From positions 1 through 9,946 of the forward strand of contig JAGLQA010000558.1 of NCBI GenBank assembly GCA_023137075.1: a stretch of 9,946 bases of DNA, given 5' to 3'. Source of the DNA: Candidatus Aminicenantota bacterium. GTDB taxonomy: Bacteria; Acidobacteriota; Aminicenantia; UBA2199. Position numbers and translations under genes: made by a program. The notes under the pieces are model-generated. The model was given only the letters and a program-made list of their open reading frames with translations. It had not been told where the DNA came from and searched no databases. Positions within the stretch are counted from its first letter, which is position 1, and each line of letters begins with the position of its first letter. This document shows positions 1 through 6,024 of the stretch, piece by piece.

Positions 1-251
1 AGCGCTGACTCGATATATATGTTTTGGCAGTTGGGGCGAGCTAATGCTTTTTTTTGAATGCGTTGAAAATGAAGGATATAACCGAAATAATATTCATTAA
101 TTTCGTTTAAACTAATACAACAACAGAAAAGTATCCAAATTTAAGACTAAAAAACAATTGGTTATGCCCCACGCCCGCTTTATGTGTGGGAAAATCAAAA
201 ATACCACTTCCAATTTTACAGGGGAATTAAAGGGAGTAACAATCTGTGCGG

Positions 252-265
252 TTCTAAAATTAGAA
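252..265. repeat. Short inverted repeat upstream of the recQ promoter
   Basis: TTCTAA and TTAGAA are perfect reverse complements separated by AA. The element ends 23 bases before the candidate -35 box of recQ, a position where an activator or repressor could bind. In AT-rich DNA a 6+6 palindrome can arise by chance, so its role as an operator is only a suggestion. Confidence 0.25.
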
Positions 266-288
266 TTGCTGGCAAAATACAATAAAAC

Positions 289-317
289 TTGACAAACCAG
301 GGGAGGTACTGCATATT
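289..317 (+). promoter_or_regulatory. Candidate sigma70-type promoter for recQ
   Basis: A perfect -35 box TTGACA (289-294) is followed after 17 bases by CATATT (312-317), which matches 4 of 6 bases of the -10 consensus. Transcription would begin near 324, giving a leader of about 40 bases before the recQ start at 366. The Shine-Dalgarno GAGG at 357-360 sits 5 bases before the ATG. Confidence 0.45.
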
Positions 318-365
318 TATTACTAACTTCATATTACTAAAATTTACAAATCAATCGAGGCAATA

Positions 366-2303
366 ATGATAAAAGAATATCTCTTTAAGTATTTTGGGTT
401 TAACCGGTTCATGCCGGGACAGGAAGAAGTGATAAACTTCCTGGTGAACGGACAATCGACTGCCGCTATTTTTCCTACCGGGGGAGGGAAATCGCTGTGC
501 TATCAACTATCGGCACTGATCTTAGACCAAATGACCCTGGTGGTCTCTCCGCTGCTCTCCCTGATGAAAGATCAAATAGATTTTCTAAATGAGAAAAAAA
601 TCCCCGCTGCCAAACTCGATTCCACCCTGGAAAAAACAGAACAAAACAGGGTGATAGAAGAGGCAAAACAAGGAAAATTGAAAATATTGATGATATCTGT
701 GGAAAGATTTAGAAATGAGAGATTCAGGATACATCTTAAAGATATGAGAATAGCACTGCTGGTGGTTGACGAAGCCCACTGTATTTCCGAATGGGGACAT
801 AATTTTCGTCCCGATTATTTAAAGATTCCTTCGTTTCAAAAAAGTTACCGCATAAAACAGGCTCTTCTTTTAACAGCCACAGCCACAGAGCAGGTTATTA
901 AAGATATGTGCCGCAGTTTCGATATTCCCGAACAAAATGTTGTGATAAGGGGCTTTTACCGGGAAAATCTGCATTTGCATGTAACAGCCTGCGCCAATGA
1001 CAGCAAAGATCGGCATTTATTGAACATCCTGTCGAAGAATCCGCAGCAGAGCGTAATTGTCTACGTTACCCTGCAAAAAACTGCCGAAATGGTGGCGGAG
1101 ATGCTGCAAGCAAATGGAATCTATGCACTTCCTTATCACGCCGGCAAAAAAAATGAGGAGAGGGAGGATATTCAAAACAGGTTCATGAGAGGGGAAATAC
1201 CTGTTATTGCAGCCACGATTGCTTTTGGTATGGGTATCGACAAAGAGGATATCCGCGAAGTTATTCATTACAATCTACCCAAATCCTTAGAGAGTTACAG
1301 CCAGGAAATCGGCAGGGCCGGAAGAGACGGTAAAGATTCCCGGTGTGAAGTGCTGGCTGACAGGGATAATATTTGCATCCTGGAAAATTTCATCTACGGA
1401 GATACACCCGATGAAGGTGGGATTAAGAAAGTATTGGAAACCATCCTGGCCAACCCGGAAAGTTTGTGGGAGATAAAACTGTACTCATTTGCAGCAGATA
1501 TAGATATCCGGGTTCTTCCTTTAAAGACCCTGCTGGTTTACCTTGAACTGAAGGGCATAATAAAACCGAAATATACTTACTTTAGGGAGTATTCATTTAA
1601 GCTTATTATCGAAAAAGAGGATATACTCAACAAATTAAAAGAATTTAAAGGGGAAATAACCCAATTTGCCCGGGTTATTTTCAGGCACTCAATAACAAAA
1701 AAAATATGGACAACCGTTAACATCACTGCTGTTGTTGATGATTCCGGTTCTCCAAGAGAACGAGTGATTAAGGCGCTTGAGTATTTTGACGATAACAAAT
1801 GGATCGAATTGCGTTCTCAGCAGGGTATAGATGTTTATGAAATAATAAACAGGAATTTTGATATTGAGACACTCTCGGCGACACTGACCGGTATGTTCAA
1901 GAAAAAAGAAAAAACCGAAATAAACCGGATTCATAAGATGCTAAAATTCTTTGAAAGCGATTCTTGCCTCAGTGTTGGGTTATCAAACTACTTTGGAGAG
2001 ACAGGGATAAGAAATTGCGGGCATTGTTCCGTTTGTAAATCCGGGAAAGTAATCATACCCCCGGCGCAAAAGAAAGAGCCCCTTTCATCTTATCCTTACA
2101 AAGTGACTGTCCGGGAGATTGTTGAATTGATGGGCGATCAACTAAATCCCACAAAAACCACAAAATTTCTCTGCGGTATCTCGACACCTCTTCTATCAAG
2201 ACACAAAGTAAAGCAGTTGTCCAATTTCGGTTTATTCGAGGAATACCCCTTCAAAGAAGTAAAAAAATGGGTGAATGAGAATTTTGAAATTCCGAACCCT
2301 TAA
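366..2303 (+). CDS. recQ: RecQ-family ATP-dependent DNA helicase, long variant
   Basis: This is a 3'-5' superfamily 2 DNA helicase that unwinds recombination and stalled-fork intermediates in the cytoplasm. All core motifs are present: motif 0 with FMPGQ at 15-19, Walker A TGGGKS at 38-43, VVSPLLSLMKDQ at 59-70, the DEAH box at 135-138 followed by the RecQ aromatic-rich loop (CISEWGHNFRPDY), LLTATAT at 168-174, and motif VI QEIGRAGRDG at 313-322. A zinc site is formed by C534, C551, C554 and C557. It lies about 210 residues after motif VI, whereas in E. coli RecQ it follows the core directly; the intervening part contains a winged-helix-like stretch (about 450-490). This order resembles my memory of Bacteroidetes-type RecQ proteins. 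The end (about 577-640, with FLCGISTPLL) resembles a small C-terminal domain seen in some RecQs; no HRDC domain is evident. Length is 645 residues. The start is supported by GAGG five bases upstream. It is convergent with the PilO-like gene. Confidence 0.95.
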   Translation: MIKEYLFKYFGFNRFMPGQEEVINFLVNGQSTAAIFPTGGGKSLCYQLSALILDQMTLVVSPLLSLMKDQIDFLNEKKIPAAKLDSTLEKTEQNRVIEEAKQGKLKILMISVERFRNERFRIHLKDMRIALLVVDEAHCISEWGHNFRPDYLKIPSFQKSYRIKQALLLTATATEQVIKDMCRSFDIPEQNVVIRGFYRENLHLHVTACANDSKDRHLLNILSKNPQQSVIVYVTLQKTAEMVAEMLQANGIYALPYHAGKKNEEREDIQNRFMRGEIPVIAATIAFGMGIDKEDIREVIHYNLPKSLESYSQEIGRAGRDGKDSRCEVLADRDNICILENFIYGDTPDEGGIKKVLETILANPESLWEIKLYSFAADIDIRVLPLKTLLVYLELKGIIKPKYTYFREYSFKLIIEKEDILNKLKEFKGEITQFARVIFRHSITKKIWTTVNITAVVDDSGSPRERVIKALEYFDDNKWIELRSQQGIDVYEIINRNFDIETLSATLTGMFKKKEKTEINRIHKMLKFFESDSCLSVGLSNYFGETGIRNCGHCSVCKSGKVIIPPAQKKEPLSSYPYKVTVREIVELMGDQLNPTKTTKFLCGISTPLLSRHKVKQLSNFGLFEEYPFKEVKKWVNENFEIPNP

Positions 2304-2378
2304 TTTATTTCAGCACTCATCTTTTGGGAAACTATACGCCGCAGCATGGGGACAGGTAATTTGTTATCTCTGTGTTAT

Positions 2379-2414
2379 AAAAATAGCCCTCAGTAATCTT
2401 GAGTGTTTTTATTT
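2379..2414. terminator. Probable bidirectional intrinsic terminator between recQ and the PilO-like gene
   Basis: A run of five A (2379-2383) precedes, and TGTTTTTATTT follows, an imperfect stem-loop with core CTCA (2389-2392) / TGAG (2400-2403), extended outward by C-G, G-T and A-T pairs around one mismatch. A-run, stem, T-run between two convergent genes is the usual form of a terminator read from both sides. The stem is short, so efficiency may be low. A second small stem GGGC/GCCC lies at 2435-2448. Confidence 0.4.
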
Positions 2415-2509
2415 GTAAATTCGTGAAAATTTGTGGGCCATTAAGCCCTTAATAAGAAATGGAAGATTGGAACGTAACCGCAGGAGATGGAATCGAACCT
2501 GAGCGGTGT

Positions 2510-3229
2510 CTATTTATTCTTTCCGAAAGTGCCGAATTCCGGGGGTAATTCCGTTTTCGGAAACCCTTCCGAGATATTGTGGTATACTCGTTCTAAAAGA
2601 ACTTCCGAATCAAAATCGATCTCTAAACCGGCTTCGTATTCCCTTCCATGTTTGCTGCCCGCTGCCGGTCCCGCGAAATAGTATATTTTAACGACCGTAG
2701 AAAAAAGCAGGGAATCTTCGCGGGTAGACAACGTAATCCTGTCGGCAGTTAGGTAAGAATCGCACCGGGGAATATGATTGATAAAGTTAAGCCCCTTTTT
2801 TAAATCCCCGGAGAAACTCATATACATGCGGCGATATTTCAGGTTGTCCCGCACGTTAACGGCCGGTTCGTCGAGTTCGGATTTTAGTGATAGATTTGCG
2901 ACGCCCTCTTTCTCTGCAAGACCGGAAAAATAACCGGAAATACTGCGAATTAAGCGGGCCAACTCACCTTTCCCTCTTACCCTGGGAACCTTTCTCTCGA
3001 ATTCTCTCTCCGCCTTCGCGAAATATTTCCTCTCTTTTTTGTCGGGAAAGGAAAACCGCCTTTCGATTTCCACGAATTCTTCTATTTTCAACCGGGTATT
3101 CTTTACTTCCCGCTTCAGCCGGTTAATATCTTTTACGGCCGGGAAAAAGTATAATATTAGGTATAAGAAAATCAAAAGCAAGACAGATAGGATAGCGGTA
3201 ATGCGGATCATGACGTTTCGTTTTCTCAT
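2510..3229 (-). CDS. PilO-like single-pass inner-membrane protein
   Basis: Residues 9-29 form one strongly hydrophobic membrane helix after a short basic start (MRKRN). A charged, probably coiled-coil segment follows (about 31-60), then a periplasmic domain of about 110 residues. That domain has the PilO-like order: helix (GELARLIRSISGYFSGLAEK, 88-107), strands, an aromatic segment with SFSGDLKKGLNFI near 138-150, and a final strand reaching KIYYF. PilO of type IV pili and GspM of type II secretion share this topology and ferredoxin-like fold. A tail of about 55 residues after the fold is unexplained. The start codon overlaps the upstream stop as ATGA (3226-3229), so translation is probably coupled; GGGGAG (3246-3241) inside the upstream gene is a good Shine-Dalgarno. 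No pilM, pilP or pilQ lies beside it; downstream is convergent recQ. Assignment rests on topology and weak pattern match, so a pilus role is inference. Confidence 0.6.
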   Translation of the reverse strand: MRKRNVMIRITAILSVLLLIFLYLILYFFPAVKDINRLKREVKNTRLKIEEFVEIERRFSFPDKKERKYFAKAEREFERKVPRVRGKGELARLIRSISGYFSGLAEKEGVANLSLKSELDEPAVNVRDNLKYRRMYMSFSGDLKKGLNFINHIPRCDSYLTADRITLSTREDSLLFSTVVKIYYFAGPAAGSKHGREYEAGLEIDFDSEVLLERVYHNISEGFPKTELPPEFGTFGKNK

Positions 3230-3762
3230 AACAATTCGATCTCCCCTTCCAGGGTAAAATTCAATCCTTTTTCAGACGTATCTTCCGGTTTCTTTTGACC
3301 GGTTATCAGGATAACATCATCGAAAGCCTCGACTGCACGTTTGAAACGGAAGAATCTTGATTCCATGACTATTTTATTCCCCTTTTCAATATTACCGGCA
3401 ATCGAAAAGTGAACACTGTGGCCATTAGGTTTTATTTCGATTTTAGACAATTCGATACCACCTGAACGGGTTAAACCGATTCTCCGGATAAAATCAGAAC
3501 TTGTAAAGGAATATTTAAAGGGGAAATCGATCAGTAACCTGTTTTTGTAGAATTCGATTCGCTGCCTTTTGGTCTCTTCAATCCGCGATACCCTTTGATC
3601 GAAAGTTTGGTACTCCGCCTTTACTTTATCGAGTTCCTCTTTATGAAAATGTTTCACCCCCCGGATATAAATGGCGCCGGCTGTCAAAATAATGATAACC
3701 ACAACGACGGCTGCACGCAGGCCCCGGAATTTTTTGGTAGTGGCGGCGTTCTTTTTTGTCAT
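3226..3762 (-). CDS. PilN-like single-pass inner-membrane protein
   Basis: A 178-residue protein with a basic cytoplasmic N-terminus (MTKKNAATTKKFR), one membrane helix at about 15-33, a predicted coiled coil at about 38-72 (many E, K, Q), and a compact C-terminal alpha/beta domain (about 85-178) with alternating strands such as IELSKIEIKP and VHFSIAGNI. This is the layout of PilN (and of the GspL periplasmic part), which pairs with PilO through coiled coils and ferredoxin-like domains to form the type IV pilus alignment complex. The next gene has the PilO layout and overlaps it by four bases, which strengthens the pairing. The ATG at 3762 is the only sensible start, because an in-frame TAA lies two codons upstream. 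There is no normal Shine-Dalgarno: a TATAAT box lies five bases before the ATG, suggesting leaderless expression. The protein could instead belong to another secretion or envelope complex. Confidence 0.6.
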   Translation of the reverse strand: MTKKNAATTKKFRGLRAAVVVVIIILTAGAIYIRGVKHFHKEELDKVKAEYQTFDQRVSRIEETKRQRIEFYKNRLLIDFPFKYSFTSSDFIRRIGLTRSGGIELSKIEIKPNGHSVHFSIAGNIEKGNKIVMESRFFRFKRAVEAFDDVILITGQKKPEDTSEKGLNFTLEGEIELL

Positions 3763-3767
3763 CCCCC

Positions 3768-3797
3768 ATTATATCATGAAAAAACACTGCCCGGCAA
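3768..3797 (-). promoter_or_regulatory. Candidate promoter for the PilN/PilO-like pair, predicting a leaderless mRNA
   Basis: On the minus strand a perfect -10 TATAAT (3773-3768) is preceded, after an 18-base spacer, by TTGCCG (3797-3792), 4 of 6 matches to the -35 consensus. Only GGGGG separates the -10 from the ATG at 3762, so a start 6-7 bases downstream of the -10 falls on the A or T of the start codon. The -35 box lies inside the stem-loop of the gdhA terminator. Confidence 0.5.
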
Positions 3798-3816
3798 ATC
3801 CTGCTCAGGCGCAGTG
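3779..3816 (-). terminator. Intrinsic terminator downstream of gdhA
   Basis: Read on the minus strand, CACTGC (3816-3811) pairs with GCAGTG (3790-3785), and the stem is followed at once by six T residues (3784-3779). The 20-base interior contains additional pairing options such as CCTG/CAGG. It lies 70 bases after the gdhA stop and ends 16 bases before the PilN-like gene, so it should separate gdhA transcripts from that pair. Confidence 0.65.
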
Positions 3817-3830
3817 ATCCTCAAAGGATG

Positions 3831-3853
3831 GGGGGAGCCCGGAAGGCTCCCCC
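3831..3853. other. GC-rich perfect hairpin between the gdhA stop and its terminator
   Basis: GGGGGAGCC (3831-3839) and GGCTCCCCC (3845-3853) form a perfect 9-bp stem with a 5-base loop (CGGAA). Neither strand has a T-run directly after it, so it is not a standard intrinsic terminator by itself. Placed 33 bases after the gdhA stop and just before the T-tailed hairpin, it could shield the 3' end of the gdhA mRNA from exonucleases or act as the first of tandem terminators. Confidence 0.6.
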
Positions 3854-3886
3854 GTTTATAATCATGTGGATTAAGCTATTTTTATT

Positions 3887-5245
3887 CTACACAACTCCGC
3901 CGGCTAACATGGCTTTTGCTACCTTCACGAAACCGGCAATATTCGCGCCTAAGGGATAATTTCCGGCATCTCCGTAGGCTTTCGAGGTTTCATAAGCGGC
4001 CTTGTGGATGGCTTTCATGATTCCCTGAAGTTTCTGATCCACTTCTTCCCTGGACCAGCTCAGCCTCAGGCTGTTCTGACTCATTTCCAGGCCGGACACG
4101 GCAACACCACCGGCATTGGCGGCTTTACCGGGACCGTAAAGAATCTTTTTGTCTAAGAACACATTAATACCTTCCGGGGTGGTGGGCATGTTTGCGCCTT
4201 CGGAAACGACTTTAACGCCATTGTTTACCAGGTTCCGGGCATCTTTTTCGTTGATCTCATTCTGGGTGGCACTGGGGAAGGCGGTATCGGCCTTGTGATT
4301 CCACAGCGGGTTATAGTCTAATGACGGGTCAACCGGTGTGTAAACAGCACCGCTGTATTTCTCCGCGTATTCTTTAATACGGCCGCGGCGGACATTCTTC
4401 AGATCCATGGCAAAATCCAGTTTTTCACGATCGATCCCGGCCTCATCGTAGATGTAACCGCTGGAGTCGGAAAGGGTCATTGGTTTGGCGCCGAGATCGA
4501 TTAATTTTTCACAGGTAAACTGGGCCACATTACCGGAACCGGAAACCAACGCTGTTTTACCCTCAAGGGATTCTCCTTTGACATTGAGCATTTCGGCCGC
4601 AAAATAAACGGCCCCGTAACCGGTGGCTTCGGGCCTGATTAAACTTCCGCCATATTCAAGGCCTTTCCCGGTCAGGACACCGGTGTGTTCATTCCGGATT
4701 TTTTTGTAATAACCGAAGAGATAACCGATCTCCCTTCCGCCTACGCCGATATCACCGGCAGGCACGTCGGTGTTGGGGCCGATATGGCGGAATAACTCCC
4801 TCATAAAGGCCTGGCAGAAGCGCATTACTTCATTATCGGATTTTCCTTTGGGGTCGAAATCGGACCCACCCTTTCCTCCGCCCATGGGCAGGGTTGTCAG
4901 GGAATTTTTAAAAACTTGTTCAAAACCGAGGAATTTAATGATTCCGAGGTTGACCGAAGGGTGAAACCGCAAACCGCCTTTATAGGGGCCGATTGCCATG
5001 TTGTACTCTACTCTGAACCCTTTTTGCACGTGCACATTGCCTTTGTCATCTACCCAGGGAACCCGGAAAAGAATGGACCGGTCGGGTTCTACGATTCTTT
5101 CGTAAATATTTGCTTTCACAAACTCCGGATGTCTTTCGACAGTCGGTTCTAAGGATTCCATTACCTCCTCAACTGCCTGGTGGAATTCTACTTCAGCCGG
5201 ATTTTTTGCTTTTACTTTTTCGACTAAATCTTTGATTAACGACAT
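3887..5245 (-). CDS. gdhA: NADP-type glutamate dehydrogenase
   Basis: A cytoplasmic, usually hexameric enzyme that interconverts 2-oxoglutarate plus ammonia and glutamate; in this subfamily it normally assimilates ammonia with NADPH. The 452 residues match the usual bacterial GdhA length. The glutamate-binding region GPYKGGLRFHP (86-96) with K89, the catalytic-lysine signature LPMGGGKGG (119-127) with K125, and the catalytic aspartate in PAGDIG (D165) are all intact. The nucleotide fold begins near 228, with the dinucleotide loop GSGNVAQ at 236-242 and SDSSGYI at 259-265; the latter resembles the NADP-specific E. coli enzyme, so NADP preference is inferred. VSGLEMSQNS (383-392) is the expected C-terminal signature. 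The start is supported by AAAGGAGA (5260-5253) seven bases before the ATG. The gene is divergent from gmhA and seems to be its own transcription unit, ending at hairpins 3831-3853 and 3785-3816. Confidence 0.97.
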   Translation of the reverse strand: MSLIKDLVEKVKAKNPAEVEFHQAVEEVMESLEPTVERHPEFVKANIYERIVEPDRSILFRVPWVDDKGNVHVQKGFRVEYNMAIGPYKGGLRFHPSVNLGIIKFLGFEQVFKNSLTTLPMGGGKGGSDFDPKGKSDNEVMRFCQAFMRELFRHIGPNTDVPAGDIGVGGREIGYLFGYYKKIRNEHTGVLTGKGLEYGGSLIRPEATGYGAVYFAAEMLNVKGESLEGKTALVSGSGNVAQFTCEKLIDLGAKPMTLSDSSGYIYDEAGIDREKLDFAMDLKNVRRGRIKEYAEKYSGAVYTPVDPSLDYNPLWNHKADTAFPSATQNEINEKDARNLVNNGVKVVSEGANMPTTPEGINVFLDKKILYGPGKAANAGGVAVSGLEMSQNSLRLSWSREEVDQKLQGIMKAIHKAAYETSKAYGDAGNYPLGANIAGFVKVAKAMLAGGVV

Positions 5246-5252
5246 TTATTTA

Positions 5253-5260
5253 TCTCCTTT
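5253..5260 (-). promoter_or_regulatory. Strong ribosome binding site of gdhA
   Basis: On the minus strand AAAGGAGA (5260-5253) lies seven bases before the ATG at 5245. It is the clearest Shine-Dalgarno in the window and fixes the gdhA start. Confidence 0.8.
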
Positions 5261-5303
5261 AAAAAATTTTGACTTAATTAAGGACATGAAACGTTTTTAG
5301 CTT

Positions 5304-5319
5304 AACTTTTATCAAAGTT
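5304..5319. promoter_or_regulatory. Inverted repeat overlapping the gdhA -10 box, candidate operator
   Basis: AACTTT (5304-5309) and AAAGTT (5314-5319) are perfect reverse complements with a 4-base spacer (TATC). The left arm and spacer cover the proposed gdhA -10 (5306-5311), so a dimeric regulator bound here would block RNA polymerase. It matches no operator consensus that I can name with confidence. Confidence 0.35.
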
Positions 5320-5334
5320 GGCTTGAAAAGTCAA
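5306..5334 (-). promoter_or_regulatory. Candidate sigma70-type promoter for gdhA
   Basis: On the minus strand TTGACT (5334-5329) is followed after exactly 17 bases by TAAAAG (5311-5306), 5/6 and 4/6 consensus matches. Transcription would start near 5299, giving a leader of about 54 bases that contains the palindrome CTTAATTAAG (5273-5282) and the Shine-Dalgarno. Confidence 0.45.
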
Positions 5335-5342
5335 ATTATTTC

Positions 5343-5371
5343 TTGACAAAATAAAAAAAATTTTATATTTA
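5343..5371 (+). promoter_or_regulatory. Candidate sigma70-type promoter for gmhA and the transpeptidase gene
   Basis: A perfect -35 TTGACA (5343-5348) is followed by an A-tract/T-tract spacer and then TATTTA at 17 bases (5366-5371), or TATATT at 15 bases (5364-5369). Start of transcription would be near 5378, leaving a leader of about 60 bases before gmhA. Only a weak GAG (5431-5433) precedes the gmhA ATG. Confidence 0.45.
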
Positions 5372-5439
5372 TTTAGTTGAGGTTTTAGAAAAAAGTATGA
5401 ATCGTATTATTTTAGCAGGTATGATTTTTTGAGAATAAA

Positions 5440-6018
5440 ATGCAAGAGAAAATAATAGAAAAAATCGATTTACGGATTAAACAGTTTAACAATCTAAAAA
5501 AGGACAAACATATCCTTAAGGCCGCCGCTTTAATCGAAGCCTGCCTAAAGACCGGGAAGAAGGTCCTTATATTCGGGAATGGCGGTTCTTCAACCCAGGC
5601 CTCGCATTTCGCGGCGGAATTGGTGAATAAGTTCTACTTCGAAAGGGCCGGTCTGCCGGCCATCGCCTTGACGGATAATACGGCTAATATAACCTCGATT
5701 GCCAACGACAGCGATTTTAGGTATATTTTTTCCAGGCAGGTAGAGGCAATCGGGGCGGAGGGCGATGCTGCCGTCGGGATTTCCACCAGCGGCAAATCGG
5801 AAAATGTCCTGGAAGCATTGAAGGTCTCGCGGGATTTGAAACTGAAGACCATAATGCTGTGCGGGGAAAACGGCAAAGCTGCGGAAGAGTTGGGGATAGA
5901 TTCCATAATATCGGTTAACAGCAGCGACACGCCGATAATCCAGGAGATGCATCTTTTTATTTTGCATTTCTTTGCCGAAATCGTTGAAAAAAGATTATTC
6001 CCCCCCCCGGAGTTGTAA
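5440..6018 (+). CDS. gmhA: Sedoheptulose-7-phosphate (phosphoheptose) isomerase
   Basis: This cytoplasmic enzyme converts D-sedoheptulose 7-phosphate to D-glycero-D-manno-heptose 7-phosphate, the first step of ADP-heptose synthesis for the LPS inner core or other heptose glycans. The 192 residues form a single SIS domain. GNGGSS (46-51) and the STSGKSENV loop (115-123) bind the sugar phosphate. The zinc ligands of E. coli GmhA (H61, E65, Q172, H180) correspond to H56 and E60 in HFAAE and to Q168 and H176 in IIQEMHLFILH, with identical spacing, so the enzyme should be active. ALTDNTANITSIAND (76-90) is also characteristic. The transpeptidase gene starts six bases after its stop, so the two are probably co-transcribed. 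The extreme C-terminus is encoded by a run of nine C. No other heptose genes (gmhB, hldE, hldD) are in the window. Confidence 0.95.
   Translation: MQEKIIEKIDLRIKQFNNLKKDKHILKAAALIEACLKTGKKVLIFGNGGSSTQASHFAAELVNKFYFERAGLPAIALTDNTANITSIANDSDFRYIFSRQVEAIGAEGDAAVGISTSGKSENVLEALKVSRDLKLKTIMLCGENGKAAEELGIDSIISVNSSDTPIIQEMHLFILHFFAEIVEKRLFPPPEL
6000..6008 (+). repeat. Nine-base poly-C tract at the 3' end of gmhA
   Basis: Nine consecutive C encode the Pro-Pro-Pro part of the gmhA C-terminus, four codons before the stop region. Long C homopolymers are prone to slipped-strand errors. Losing one C would remove the normal stop and run the frame on into the next gene's start region; gaining one would end at a TAA at 6021-6023. 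The tract also sits directly before GGAG (6009-6012), the likely ribosome binding site of the next gene. Confidence 0.6.
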
Positions 6019-6024
6019 GCTAAA

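Larger units (their letters stand above)
1..365. other. AT-rich upstream region of recQ, mostly non-coding
   Basis: No convincing gene lies here. Plus frame 1 is open from the window edge to a TGA at 55-57 and could be the last 18 codons of a gene entering from the left, but it is too short to judge. An 8-T run (48-55) follows this GC-richer start without a good hairpin before it. A weak stem CCCAC/GTGGG sits at 168-172/186-190, and a short palindrome at 252-265. The part nearest recQ holds a plausible promoter (289-317) and a Shine-Dalgarno GAGG at 357-360. Confidence 0.6.

Noticed and set aside
1..57. Open frame ending in TGA at 55-57 as the tail of an upstream gene.
   Set aside because: Only 18 codons are visible with no recognisable motif, so it cannot be told from chance; mentioned only in the description of the region.
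161..190. GTTATGCCCC and the CCCAC/GTGGG stem resemble part of an integron attC site.
   Set aside because: The core GTTRRRY is not matched exactly, no partner core or cassette structure is visible, and there is no integrase.
2475..2507. On the minus strand GGTTCGATTCC followed by a CTCCTGCGG stretch looks like a tRNA T-arm and 3' acceptor end.
   Set aside because: The T-stem pairs only at its two inner positions and no matching 5' acceptor, D-arm or anticodon arm exists upstream, where the PilO-like gene ends. At most it is a remnant or chance.
5323..5334. TTGA-N4-TCAA upstream of gdhA resembles an FNR/CRP-family half-site pair.
   Set aside because: The spacing between TTGA and TCAA is 4 instead of the 6 of the FNR consensus, and it is better explained by the -35 box of gdhA.
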